Part shown: positions 25,237-35,998 of the stretch, piece by piece
Layout of the letters: each line of letters begins with the position of its first letter
Position numbering within the stretch: position 1 is the first letter of the stretch
Assembly (NCBI GenBank): GCA_937908115.1
Contig: CALEQZ010000063.1
Span: 1-46,970, forward strand
DNA: 46,970 nucleotides
Source of the DNA: an uncultured Alcaligenaceae bacterium
GTDB lineage: Bacteria > Pseudomonadota > Gammaproteobacteria > Burkholderiales > Burkholderiaceae_B
Reading direction: 5' to 3'
Position numbers and translations under genes: made by a program
The notes under the pieces: model-generated
Seen by the model: the letters and a program-made list of their open reading frames with translations, nothing else
What the model was told of the DNA's origin: nothing
Databases searched by the model: none

Positions 25237-26250
25237 GTGAAAATAATCATTATGCATGCCCGCAAGAACCAGGCGCGCCGCCTGACTGTCGGCGGCATCG
25301 GCCTGGCGGCATTGCTGGCGTGCACGCTGGGCGCAGCGGCAGGCGCCGGGGCCCTCATACAACGATACAGCAACCCGGCCGCGGTGACGCCCGAGGGCCA
25401 GACCTACGCCGAGCGGCAGTGCCTGGCCGACGCTGCCCGCGACCGGCAGGCCCTGGAGCGCCTGGCCGCCCGGCTAGGCGCCGTGCAGGCCAGGCTGGAC
25501 ACGCTCGAGGGCCTGGGCAGGCGCGTGGCCCAGGAGGCAGGCGTCGATTACGGCGCGCTGCAGCCCGACGCGGCTGCTGCGATCGCCAGCGCGCCCGATG
25601 TGGCGGGCGAGCAGGGCCTGGCGGGCGCAGCTGGCGCGGTGCACGCCGAAGGCGGCGCGAAGGCGGCGGCCGAAACCGGCCTGCAGCAACTTGAACAGCG
25701 GCTGGAGCGCATGCATGAGCAGGTCAGTTTCCACGCCGACGGCTTGTCGCTGCTCGACGGCGTGCTGACCTGGCGCAGCGCGGGCCAATCCCGGCTGCCC
25801 ACGGCTTGGCCGATCGCGGCCGTCGCCCAGACCAGCTCGTCTTACGGGTGGCGCCGCCATCCGGTGACGGGCCGCCATGCCAAGCACGAGGGGCTAGACA
25901 TTGCCGCGCCGCCAGGCACCCCCATCCTGGCAGCCAGCGCCGGCGTCGTCGTCACCGCCAAGCGCCTGCCCGGCTACGGCAATACCGTCGAGATCGACCA
26001 CGGCGACGGCATCGTCACGCGCTACGCCCATGCGCGGACGCTGCTCGTGCAGCGCGGCGACGTGGTGGCGCAGGGGCAACCCATTGCCGCCGTCGGATCG
26101 TCGGGCCGGGCGACCGGCCCGCACCTGCATTTCGAGGTGCGCATCGCCGGCGAAGCGGTGGACCCGACGCTGTTCCTGGCGCAAGGGCGGGACGGACCCC
26201 GGGTCGCCGCAATGGCTGATTCCGGGGCCGAGGCGGACGGGGTGCGTTAA
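25237..26250 (+). CDS. Membrane-anchored M23 (LytM/NlpD-type) peptidoglycan endopeptidase
   Basis: The 337-residue product has a membrane anchor at about residues 17-40, a long alanine-rich helical stretch including two coiled-coil parts (about 55-100 and 147-165), and a C-terminal M23 domain. The zinc site is complete: His217 and Asp221 in HEGLDIA, His298 in PHLHFEV, with the catalytic His265 (RYAHAR) and His296. It should therefore be able to cut peptidoglycan cross-links in the periplasm, unlike the degenerate LytM activators. GTG 25237 is chosen because GGAAG lies six bases upstream; ATG 25252 is an alternative. Its place between lpxC and secA is typical of these bacteria. Confidence 0.88.
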   Translation: MKIIIMHARKNQARRLTVGGIGLAALLACTLGAAAGAGALIQRYSNPAAVTPEGQTYAERQCLADAARDRQALERLAARLGAVQARLDTLEGLGRRVAQEAGVDYGALQPDAAAAIASAPDVAGEQGLAGAAGAVHAEGGAKAAAETGLQQLEQRLERMHEQVSFHADGLSLLDGVLTWRSAGQSRLPTAWPIAAVAQTSSSYGWRRHPVTGRHAKHEGLDIAAPPGTPILAASAGVVVTAKRLPGYGNTVEIDHGDGIVTRYAHARTLLVQRGDVVAQGQPIAAVGSSGRATGPHLHFEVRIAGEAVDPTLFLAQGRDGPRVAAMADSGAEADGVR

Positions 26251-26436
26251 ACTCGATTGTTTCCGGCGGCCTCGGCCGCGTGACTCCGCGCCAAGGGCGG
26301 CCGCAGTGCCTGCCCGCGGCCGGCCAAGTTATCTACAACCCACGAAAACGGACCAAACGCCAGCCCGCCAAGCCGACCGCCGTCGACGCGACATCCGCGT
26401 CCGGCAGCCCGGTTTGCGGCGAGCCCGATCACTCGC

Positions 26437-29238
<2,802 letters not shown>

Positions 29239-29254
29239 CGGCGCGGTCGGCGCG

Positions 29255-29977
29255 ATGAACGGGCAAGTGGCACAGTTCGACCATGCGGTCATCATGGTAC
29301 GCGACCAGCTCGACGAGCTGGCGCCCGAATACGAGCGCCTGGGCTATACGCTGAGCCGCAAGTCCGTGCATAACCTGGGGTCGTGCAACCGGCTGATCGT
29401 GCTGGATGGCACTTACGTGGAATTGCTGGGCTGGCCGCCGGGCGCGCCGCCGGCGCGCAAGGAGATCGCTGATTCGCCACTGGGGCTGGAGGCCTTGGTG
29501 TTTCGTAGCCATGATGCCGAGGCCACCCGACAGCGCCTGCTGCAGGCCGGCTTTGCCGCAAATCCCGTGCAGGACCTGACCCGCGCCGCCGACGTGGATG
29601 GGCGCCCGATGCAGGCGCATTTCAAGACCGTGCGCTTTGCCGAGCAGCCCCTGCCGGGCGTGCGCATGTATTTCTGCCAGCACCTGACGCCCGAATGTGT
29701 TTGGGTGCCCGGCCTGATGCGGCACGATAATGGCGCGCTGCGGCTGGCGCGCATCGACATCGCGGCAGCCGATGCCCGCGCGACGGCCGAGGTGCTGGGC
29801 CGCGTGGTCGGCGTCGAGCCCACGCCCGGCGCCGACGGCGCATGGGAGTTGCCGCTGGCCAACGCGCTGCTGCGCGTCAACCCCGATTCCGCGCATTCGC
29901 GGCCTTTCCTGCAGGGGCTGTCCGTGGCCGACGCCGCCGGCCGCGCTGTGCCCATGCCGACGCGATTTTCCGGCTGA
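29255..29977 (+). CDS. VOC-fold (glyoxalase-like) protein, first copy
   Basis: A 240-residue protein that begins FDHAVIMVRDQLDELAPEY and has the N-terminal pattern H-N-LG-x-x-N followed by LDGTYVELLGW, typical of the larger glyoxalase-like group (Glyoxalase_3-type VOC proteins). A second, weaker half starts near GALRLARIDIAAAD. VOC proteins bind a metal and act on small carbonyl or aromatic compounds, but this subgroup has no settled reaction. ATG 29255 is 16 bases after secA, so it may be read through from it. It resembles the VOC gene at 31336, suggesting an old duplication. No function is claimed. Confidence 0.75.
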   Translation: MNGQVAQFDHAVIMVRDQLDELAPEYERLGYTLSRKSVHNLGSCNRLIVLDGTYVELLGWPPGAPPARKEIADSPLGLEALVFRSHDAEATRQRLLQAGFAANPVQDLTRAADVDGRPMQAHFKTVRFAEQPLPGVRMYFCQHLTPECVWVPGLMRHDNGALRLARIDIAAADARATAEVLGRVVGVEPTPGADGAWELPLANALLRVNPDSAHSRPFLQGLSVADAAGRAVPMPTRFSG

Positions 29978-30056
29978 CCGCCGCAGTCGACGGGACCGGC
30001 GTGACCGCAGCGCCGCCCCGCACAGGGTACGGTCGCCCCGGCGTGGCCCTGCGCGG

Positions 30057-30521
30057 TCATTCCCTGACGTAGTCCAGCGGCAGGGCGGTGGAGCATTTGA
30101 TGACTTCCATGGCAAAGGCCGAGCTGACGTCGAGCAGCTCGATTTCGCGTATCAGGCGCTTGTAGACGCTGTCGTAGCGGCGGATGTCGGGCACGACGAT
30201 CTTGAGCAGGTAATCGATTTCGCCGCTGAGCCGATAGATCTCCACGATCTCGGGAATGGCCGTGGCCGCCGCCACGAACCTGCGCATCCAGGCTTCGTTG
30301 TGCTGGCTGGTCCGTATCGTCACGAAGGTGGTCAGGCCCAGGTTAAGGCGGTCCTGATTGCATAGCACCACCTGTTTGCGGATGACGCCCGTCTCGCGCA
30401 GCTTTTGGATCCGCCGCCAGCAAGGCGTGGGTGACAGGTTGACGGCCTGCGCCAGCTCCTTGAGCGGAATGTCCGCGTTTTCCTGCAAAAGCTCAAGCAG
30501 CTTGCGGTCCTTTTTGTCCAT
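30057..30521 (-). CDS. Lrp/AsnC-family regulator, DecR/CyuR-like
   Basis: The 154-residue protein has a winged helix at about 1-60 (MDKKDRKLLELLQENADIPL then VNLSPTPCWRRIQKL) and a C-terminal RAM ligand domain (LGLTTFVTIRT, RLSGEIDYLLKIV, RYDSVYKRLI, SSAFAMEVIKCSTALPL). The pattern SPTPCWRRI plus the SSAFAMEVIK and TALPL end is, from memory, close to E. coli DecR (YbaO/CyuR), which senses cysteine. GGAGG five bases before ATG 30521 fixes the start; the frame continues upstream only as a shadow. It diverges from a cysteine-dioxygenase-like gene, a natural target. The cysteine link is inference; Lrp-family membership is sure. Confidence 0.88.
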   Translation of the reverse strand: MDKKDRKLLELLQENADIPLKELAQAVNLSPTPCWRRIQKLRETGVIRKQVVLCNQDRLNLGLTTFVTIRTSQHNEAWMRRFVAAATAIPEIVEIYRLSGEIDYLLKIVVPDIRRYDSVYKRLIREIELLDVSSAFAMEVIKCSTALPLDYVRE

Positions 30522-30612
30522 CGGTGCCTCCTTGCCATGAGGCGGATCGGCGGCCGGCCGGCAACGGCCAGACGGCCGTTCGGCCATAGCATTTTTATTC
30601 ATATGCAAATTC

Positions 30613-30665
30613 TTGTCGGCAGAGCCGGAAAAAGCAAAAATAATTCCTAGAAATAGTAGGCTACT
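30613..30665 (+). promoter_or_regulatory. Candidate promoter and Lrp-type operator between the divergent genes
   Basis: In the 220-base divergent gap, TTGTCG (30613-30618) and AAAAAT (30636-30641), 17 bases apart, could form the promoter of the rightward genes. Just after it are two overlapping palindromes: CCTA-N7-TAGG (30646-30660, 15 bases, the usual length of an Lrp-family site) and AGTAG-G-CTACT (30655-30665). Both are short, so this is a suggestion only. Confidence 0.4.
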
Positions 30666-30741
30666 TTGACAAAAATGGAACCACTTTCCTCGGCTCGCTG
30701 CGTAGCATTCGGCCATTACCCGTGGGTTCTGGGATGGCGAA

Positions 30742-31278
30742 ATGAATGCAGTCATGGAAACAGGGGCCGGAGTTGCCCAACTGGGCTGCCTGGCGCAAGC
30801 GATCGAGGCAGCATGCATGGGTCCGGCAGGGGATGTGCCTACCGCCGTTGCGCAGGCGCTGCGCCGCTACGGCGGCGCGCCGGGCCTGCTCAAAGCCGAG
30901 CATCGAATCGGCACGGCCGCAGGGTATGCGCGCCATTTGCTGTACGCTGATGCCAAAGGGCGGTTCTCGGTGGTGGCGCTGGTCTGGCTGCCCGGCCAAT
31001 ACAGCCCTGTGCACGCGCACTACACATGGTGCGCGTACCGGGTGGTCGAGGGCGCCTTGCAGGAAGAACGGTATCGTTGGAACGCGCAGGCTGGGCGCGC
31101 CGAGCCCGTCGAGACCATGGTCCGGACGGCGGGCGATACGGTTTGCGGTCATCCCGGGCGCGAGCAGATCCACCGGCTTGGCAATGGCGGGGTCGAGCCT
31201 GCCATTTCGATACATGTCTACGGGATCGACGCTGACCGGGTGGCAACGCACGTGAATTGGTTGGCGGCGGTATCGTAA
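30742..31278 (+). CDS. Cysteine-dioxygenase-like thiol dioxygenase (cupin)
   Basis: The 178-residue cupin matches the cysteine dioxygenase core, an enzyme that adds O2 to a thiol to give a sulfinate. Two iron-ligand histidines are His91 and His93 in PVHAHYTWCAY, and the third is His144 in QIHRLGN, like the HRVEN block of animal CDO. Arg64 in GYARHLLY sits where CDO binds the substrate carboxylate, and Tyr160 in SIHVYGID is where the catalytic Tyr lies. Odd points: the usual H-D-H is H-A-H, and the Cys (97) after it is one place closer than in animal CDO. It is first in a ten-gene same-strand run and diverges from a DecR-like regulator. Substrate not proven. Confidence 0.75.
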   Translation: MNAVMETGAGVAQLGCLAQAIEAACMGPAGDVPTAVAQALRRYGGAPGLLKAEHRIGTAAGYARHLLYADAKGRFSVVALVWLPGQYSPVHAHYTWCAYRVVEGALQEERYRWNAQAGRAEPVETMVRTAGDTVCGHPGREQIHRLGNGGVEPAISIHVYGIDADRVATHVNWLAAVS

Positions 31279-31335
31279 GATTGCCGGCTGTCGACGGGTA
31301 AACCACGACAATTCGAATAATTGGGGGATTGCGCA

Positions 31336-31974
31336 GTGAAAGGTATCGACCACTTCATGTATGCCGCCAGCGATCTGGACGGGCTGGTTCGTTGGTTTAC
31401 CGAGACCACTGGCATGGCCACCAGCGCGGGGGGCAGCCACCCAAGCCTGGGTACCCGCAATCACTTGCTGGGCACCGACGGCCGGACCTACCTGGAGCTG
31501 ATCGGCCCCGATCCGGCGCTGGCCGCGCAAAGCCCGTTGCGGCGCGCGCTCCAAGCCATGACCCGTCCGCAGCTGCACCGGGTGATCGCCGAGGGCAAGG
31601 CCGACGATTTCCCCGCGCTGATCGAGCGCTACCGGGAAATGGGCGTGGCCGCGCAAGCCATGGATTTGCAACGGGTGACCGCCAGCGGCGAGACCATCGA
31701 ATGGAAGCTTTTGGTGCCGGCCGACCCCAACCCCTTGGGGGTATTCGCGCCCATGGTCATCGACTGGCTCGATACGGCCCATCCGTCCACCCGGCTGGGT
31801 GCAAGCCCGTGCACCATCCTTGGCTGCGAGGCCGGACACCCCGACAAGCCTCGCATCGAGGCATTCTGGCGGGCGATCGGCTTCGAGTTTCCGCTGGTGC
31901 AGGCCGACAGCGCATACGTGCGGGTCACGCTGGGCACGCCGCGCGGGCCCGTGGCATTGACCTCAGCGAACTGA
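31336..31974 (+). CDS. VOC-fold (glyoxalase-like) protein, second copy
   Basis: A 212-residue protein starting VKGIDHFMYAASDLDGLVRW. It has the pattern SHPSLGTRNHLLGTDGRTYLE, ending in the same H-x-x-LG-x-x-N and D-G-x-T-Y-x-E-L motif as the VOC protein at 29255, so the two are paralogues of the Glyoxalase_3 type. GTG 31336 is chosen because GGGGGA lies seven bases upstream; TTG 31321 precedes that site and is unlikely. The gap is 57 bases from the dioxygenase gene and 80 bases to the ABC binding-protein gene. Reaction unknown; a role on the imported substrate is inference from position. Confidence 0.72.
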   Translation: MKGIDHFMYAASDLDGLVRWFTETTGMATSAGGSHPSLGTRNHLLGTDGRTYLELIGPDPALAAQSPLRRALQAMTRPQLHRVIAEGKADDFPALIERYREMGVAAQAMDLQRVTASGETIEWKLLVPADPNPLGVFAPMVIDWLDTAHPSTRLGASPCTILGCEAGHPDKPRIEAFWRAIGFEFPLVQADSAYVRVTLGTPRGPVALTSAN

Positions 31975-32054
31975 CATCCGATTGGGTCGAAGCCATCGCG
32001 GCCCTTGTCGGCTATTCGTTTCCCCCGATTTACCCGAAACCCACGGTGAGTGAC

Positions 32055-33131
32055 ATGAAGAGACTGAGCAAGATGTTCCTAGCCTGCCAGCTGGCGCTGG
32101 CGGCGGTTTGGTCGGCGGTGCCCGCGCAGGCGCAGACCGTCGTCAAGGTCGGCTATCCGCCCGCTTGGTCGGCGGTCGAGGCGGCGATCCCGTTCGGCGA
32201 GACGTTGGGCTTCTTCAAAGAGGAAGGCATCAAGATCGACTACGTTTCGATCCAGGGCACGGGTGTGCTGCTGCCGCAGGTGGCCAACGGTTCCGTGGAA
32301 TTCGGCATCATGAATCCCGACCTGGCCGTGATCGCGGCATCCAAGGGCGAACCCTTCCCCGTGAAGTTCTTCTACAACTTCTACCCGCGAAATATTTTCG
32401 AGTTCGTCGTACTGCAGGACAGCCCGATCCAGTCGCTCAAGGACCTGAAGGGCAAGAAGCTCGGCGTCGGGGCGCTTACCTGGGGCAACCTGCCGATGTC
32501 GCGGTTGATGCTGCGCGATGCGGGCATAACGTGGATGAAGGACATCGAAGTGTTGCCCGTCGGCGTCGGGCCCGCCTCCTGGGCCCGCCTGAAGAATGGC
32601 TCGGTCGATGCGCTGAACCTGCCCTCGACCCAGCATGAAATGATGGCCCAGGCCGGCACAGCGATCCGCCGGCTGCCGATTCCCGAGCAGTTCCAGAACG
32701 TGTTTTCCAATGGGCTGGCCGCAAGCGACAAGCTGATCCAGGACAATCCCAAGCTGATAGAGGGCATGGGGCGTGCCATCGCCAAGTCGCAGGTTGCCTG
32801 CATGGCCAACTTCGAAGCCTGCGTGCGCGCGTACTGGCAGATCGATCCCAGTTCCAAACCGGCTGCCGACAAGCAGGACGAGTGGGTCCGTACCTTCGTC
32901 GCGGTCAACAAGCGGACGGCGGAAATCGGCCAGCTCAGCCAGCGCGACGGCCGTCATGGCGCCTATACCGCGGACGACTGGAAGAACTTCGTCGCCAAGA
33001 TGAAGGAAGGCGAGCAGATCGCCAACGACAACTTCGACATCTCCTCGCTTTACACGGATCGATTCGTCAAGGCATTCAACGATTTCGACCTCGAGGCGGT
33101 GCGTGCCGCCGCGCGCAACGTCAAGCAATAA
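32055..33131 (+). CDS. ABC importer periplasmic binding protein, NitT/TauT (SsuA-like) type
   Basis: This is the binding protein that would catch the substrate in the periplasm. Of its 358 residues the first 26 form a signal peptide (MKRLSKMFLA, hydrophobic core, cut after PAQA). The mature part begins VVKVGYPPAWSAVEAAIPFG and has LGFFKEEGIKIDYVSIQGTG, ANGSVEFGIMNPDLAVIAA and LKDLKGKKLGVGAL, the SsuA/THI5/NMT1 fold. This family carries sulfonates, nitrate, taurine, pyrimidine precursors and aromatic acids, so the substrate cannot be named. It is the first gene of a binding-protein/ATPase/permease/permease set. Confidence 0.88.
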   Translation: MKRLSKMFLACQLALAAVWSAVPAQAQTVVKVGYPPAWSAVEAAIPFGETLGFFKEEGIKIDYVSIQGTGVLLPQVANGSVEFGIMNPDLAVIAASKGEPFPVKFFYNFYPRNIFEFVVLQDSPIQSLKDLKGKKLGVGALTWGNLPMSRLMLRDAGITWMKDIEVLPVGVGPASWARLKNGSVDALNLPSTQHEMMAQAGTAIRRLPIPEQFQNVFSNGLAASDKLIQDNPKLIEGMGRAIAKSQVACMANFEACVRAYWQIDPSSKPAADKQDEWVRTFVAVNKRTAEIGQLSQRDGRHGAYTADDWKNFVAKMKEGEQIANDNFDISSLYTDRFVKAFNDFDLEAVRAAARNVKQ

Positions 33132-33142
33132 GCGGAGCGCGA

Positions 33143-33934
33143 ATGACGATGATGCGAGGATCCGGCAAGAGCACGCTGCTTAGCTTGCGGGACGTGAGCG
33201 TCAGCTATGAAAGCCGCCGCGGCCCCGTGTTGGCGCTCGAGCATTTCAACCTCGAAGTCCAGCCCTCGTCCTTCGTGTCGGTGCTGGGGCCGTCCGGTTG
33301 CGGCAAGTCAACGTTGGTCAAGCTGGTGTCGGGCCTGCTCAGGCCTACCACCGGAACGGTCTGCTTCGACGGCAAACCGGCGTCAGGCGCACGTGACGAC
33401 GTCGGGGTGGCGTTCCAGCAGGCGGCGTTGCTGCCGTGGAAAACCGCCATCGAGAACGTGCTGTTGCCGATCCGCGTGACGGGGCAGTCGGTGCAGGCGG
33501 CGCTGCCGCGGGCCGAAGCCCTGCTAGACCTGGTAGGGCTGCGCGCTTTTCGCGACCGCTACCCCTTCGAGCTGTCCGGCGGCATGCAACAACGCGTGGC
33601 GGTCGCCCGTTCGCTGATCCGCGACCCGTCCATCCTGGTCATGGACGAACCGTTCGCCGCGCTCGACGCCATGACGCGCGAAAACCTCATGATCGAGCTG
33701 CAGCGGATCTGGCAGGAAATGAGGCCTTCGGTGCTGTTCATCACGCACTCGATCCAGGAGGCGGTCTTCCTGTCCGACCGCGTCATCGTCATGAGCGGCC
33801 GGCCCGGCCGCGTGATCGAAGACGTCGTCATCGATTTGCCGCGCCCGCGCGACCAGCATACCCTTGGCAGCGCCCGCTTTGCCGAACTGTCGGCACAGCT
33901 GCGCGAGATCTTCGACCGGACCGGGCAGACATGA
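33143..33934 (+). CDS. ABC importer ATPase, NitT/TauT (SsuB/TauB-like) type
   Basis: The 263-residue ATP-binding subunit powers the importer. It has Walker A GPSGCGKST (49-57), the Q-loop VAFQQAALLPWKT, the signature LSGGMQQR (144-151), Walker B ILVMDEPFAALD (from 164) and the H-loop FITHS (His202). LLPWKTAIENV is characteristic of NitT/TauT ATPases. GGAG at about 33134 precedes ATG 33143. The start lies 11 bases after the binding-protein gene, and the end overlaps the first permease by ATGA. A stray GSGKST at residues 6-11 is outside the fold and probably has no meaning. Confidence 0.92.
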   Translation: MTMMRGSGKSTLLSLRDVSVSYESRRGPVLALEHFNLEVQPSSFVSVLGPSGCGKSTLVKLVSGLLRPTTGTVCFDGKPASGARDDVGVAFQQAALLPWKTAIENVLLPIRVTGQSVQAALPRAEALLDLVGLRAFRDRYPFELSGGMQQRVAVARSLIRDPSILVMDEPFAALDAMTRENLMIELQRIWQEMRPSVLFITHSIQEAVFLSDRVIVMSGRPGRVIEDVVIDLPRPRDQHTLGSARFAELSAQLREIFDRTGQT

Positions 33935-34713
33935 CGACGTTCGCTTACGTCGCCGGTGACTTCCTGCGGCGGCTGCTGCCGGTGGTGCTGCTCGTGGCGG
34001 TATGGTGGGTGCTCGTGTGGGCCCTGGACGTACCCAGCCGCCTCATGCCGTCACCGCCCGAAGTCGGCCAGCGCATCTACGACGGGTTGATCGTCACGGG
34101 GGATTTGTGGCCGCACCTGTGGGCGACCGTCAAGGCTACCCTGCTCGGCTTCGCGGCAGGAGGCGGACTGGCCATCGTCGTCGGCAGCCTGCTTGCCATG
34201 AGCCGGCCGCTGGAGCTATTGACGTATCCGATAGTGGTGTTGATCCAGTCCGTGCCCAAGGTATCGGTCGCGCCCCTTATCCTGCTGTGGGCGGGTTTCG
34301 ACATCCGCAGCACGGTGATTCTGGTGGCACTGATCTGTTTCTTTCCGATCTTCGTCGGAACCTTCGTCGGGGTGCGTTCAGCCCCGTCGGTGTTGCTGGA
34401 TTTGTTCAGCACGATGAAGGCCGGGCGTTTCGCCACGTTCCTTCATTGCAACCTGCCCTATGCGGCCGGTTCCATCTTCGCCGGCATGGAAGTCGGCTGG
34501 GGGTTCGCGCTGGTGGGCTGCGTGGTCATGGAATTCGTCACGGGTGTAAGCGGCGCCGGCTTCCTGATTCAGAACTCGGCCAACAACCTCGATGCCCAGA
34601 CTGCCGTCGCATCGATGGTCCTGTTGGGGGTGATGGGGTTCATCGGCGGCGCGCTGATGCAGCAGGCCAAGCGGCGACTGGTGTTCTGGGAAGGGAAGGG
34701 ACGCCATGGCTGA
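33931..34713 (+). CDS. ABC importer permease 1, NitT/TauT type
   Basis: A 260-residue inner-membrane protein with about six membrane segments, beginning FLRRLLPVVLLVAVWWVLVW. The coupling (EAA) loop that meets the ATPase reads LFSTMKAGRFATFLHCNLPY, with the normal Leu-Pro, followed by AGSIFAGMEVGWGFALVGCV, the conserved segment of this family. It overlaps the ATPase gene by 4 bases and the next permease by 8, so the two permeases are made together. The frame opens earlier only as a shadow. Confidence 0.9.
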   Translation: MTTFAYVAGDFLRRLLPVVLLVAVWWVLVWALDVPSRLMPSPPEVGQRIYDGLIVTGDLWPHLWATVKATLLGFAAGGGLAIVVGSLLAMSRPLELLTYPIVVLIQSVPKVSVAPLILLWAGFDIRSTVILVALICFFPIFVGTFVGVRSAPSVLLDLFSTMKAGRFATFLHCNLPYAAGSIFAGMEVGWGFALVGCVVMEFVTGVSGAGFLIQNSANNLDAQTAVASMVLLGVMGFIGGALMQQAKRRLVFWEGKGRHG

Positions 34714-35473
34714 CATTTACGGAAAGGACCTTCCTCGCTGGGCGACGGTGGCGCTGCCAGCGATCGGATTGGCGCTGCTGCTGGCTGTCTGGCACGCGGT
34801 CGCCGCTTTCGTGGTGGCGGACCCGACTTTGCTGCCCACGCCGATGCAGATGTTCCTGGCCTTGTGGTCCTGGATCGCGGGGGGCGGGTTTTGGCCGCAC
34901 ATGTTGGCCACGCTCTACGGGACGCTGGGCGGCTTGGCGCTGGGGGCGAGCCTCGGATTCGTCACGGGCGTGCTGGTGGCCGAAATCCGCTATCTGGACC
35001 GCTCGGTTTATCCCATGGTGCTGGCGTTGCAGGCCATGCCGGTCGTGGCCATCGCCCCGCTGGTCATCGTTTGGTTCGGCATCGGGTTGGCTTCCAAGGT
35101 GGCGTTGGTGGCCATCGGCACGTTTTTCGTCATGTTCATCCACACCGTGGCCGGCATGCATGCCGCATCGCAGGAGCTGATCGACATGTGCAGGGCTTTC
35201 GGCGGCACGCGCTGGCGCATCGTGCGCGAAGTCAAGATCAAGCATTCGCTCAATTACGTGTTCAGCGGGCTGGAGGTTTGCGCCGCGCTCAGCTTCATCC
35301 TGTGCGTAGTGGCCGAATTCATCGCCGCGCCCTTCGGCCTGGGCTATTACGTCAAGGCGGCCTCTGCGGACATCAATGCCTCGGGCATGTTTGCTGCGAT
35401 CGCCGTGCTGGCCGCCCTCGCATCGTTGCTGGCGTTGATCGTCCGGGTCGTCCACCACCGCGTGGTGTTCTGA
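34706..35473 (+). CDS. ABC importer permease 2, NitT/TauT type, divergent
   Basis: A second permease of 255 residues, clearly different in sequence from permease 1 but of the same family: about six membrane segments, LLPTPMQMFLAL near the N-terminus, FIHTVAGMHAASQELIDMCR, FGGTRWRIVREVKIKHSLNY and FSGLEVCAALSFILCVVAEF. In the coupling loop the usual Leu-Pro pair is replaced by KIKHSL, so the conserved proline is missing. Many NitT/TauT importers have a single permease that pairs with itself; here a heterodimer with permease 1 is likely. Confidence 0.9.
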   Translation: MADIYGKDLPRWATVALPAIGLALLLAVWHAVAAFVVADPTLLPTPMQMFLALWSWIAGGGFWPHMLATLYGTLGGLALGASLGFVTGVLVAEIRYLDRSVYPMVLALQAMPVVAIAPLVIVWFGIGLASKVALVAIGTFFVMFIHTVAGMHAASQELIDMCRAFGGTRWRIVREVKIKHSLNYVFSGLEVCAALSFILCVVAEFIAAPFGLGYYVKAASADINASGMFAAIAVLAALASLLALIVRVVHHRVVF

Positions 35474-35554
35474 CAGTTCCGGAAGACCTGAGCAACACGC
35501 CTCGTGCATGCCTGCGCCGGGTGCAGGCCAAGTTTTGAACGGAGATCGTATTCC

Positions 35555-35983
35555 ATGTCGCAGGTCGAGCAGACTATCACCAAGGAAAAGTTGCAGGAGT
35601 GGGCCGACGGCTCGCCGTTCATCCGCCACTGCCAAATGACCATCCTGAGCGCCGATGCGCAGGAGGGCACGGTGGAAATGAAGATGCCGTTGTCCGAGGT
35701 GCTGCAGCGTGCCGATGGGCACAACCAATTCCATGGCGGCCCGGTGGCATCGTTGATCGATTGCGCTGGGGATTTCGCCGTCGCGCTCTTGGTCAAGGGC
35801 ACGGTGCCGACCATCAACTTCCGGGTCGATTACGTGCGCCCGTCGACCGGTGCCTATCTGATCGCCAAGGCCAAGGCGCGCCGTGTCGGGCGTACGGTCA
35901 GCGTGGCCGACGTCGACGTCTTCGACGACCAGGGGAGGCTGACGGCGGTCGGCCGCGGTTGCTACGGATCGCAGCCGGGCTGA
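35555..35983 (+). CDS. PaaI-type hotdog thioesterase
   Basis: A 142-residue hotdog-fold protein. The motif HNQFHGGPVASLIDCAGDFA (from residue 56) carries the His-Gly-Gly and acidic residue of PaaI-group acyl-CoA thioesterases, and TINFRVDYVRPSTGAYLIAK is the matching second half. These enzymes release CoA from aryl- or acyl-CoA, often to recycle dead-end products in aromatic-acid pathways. ATG 35555 follows GGAG at about 35541. The gene comes 81 bases after the importer and 15 bases before the acyl-CoA synthetase, suggesting a shared pathway. Substrate unknown. Confidence 0.85.
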   Translation: MSQVEQTITKEKLQEWADGSPFIRHCQMTILSADAQEGTVEMKMPLSEVLQRADGHNQFHGGPVASLIDCAGDFAVALLVKGTVPTINFRVDYVRPSTGAYLIAKAKARRVGRTVSVADVDVFDDQGRLTAVGRGCYGSQPG

Positions 35984-35998
35984 AGGGGCACGACGGTC

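Noticed and set aside
26251..26436. Possible secretion-monitor (SecM-like) leader peptide before secA
   Set aside because: The open frame at 26280-26555 runs into secA, lacks a signal sequence and has no arrest-type ending. The 186-base leader shows only a small GC palindrome at 26266-26279.
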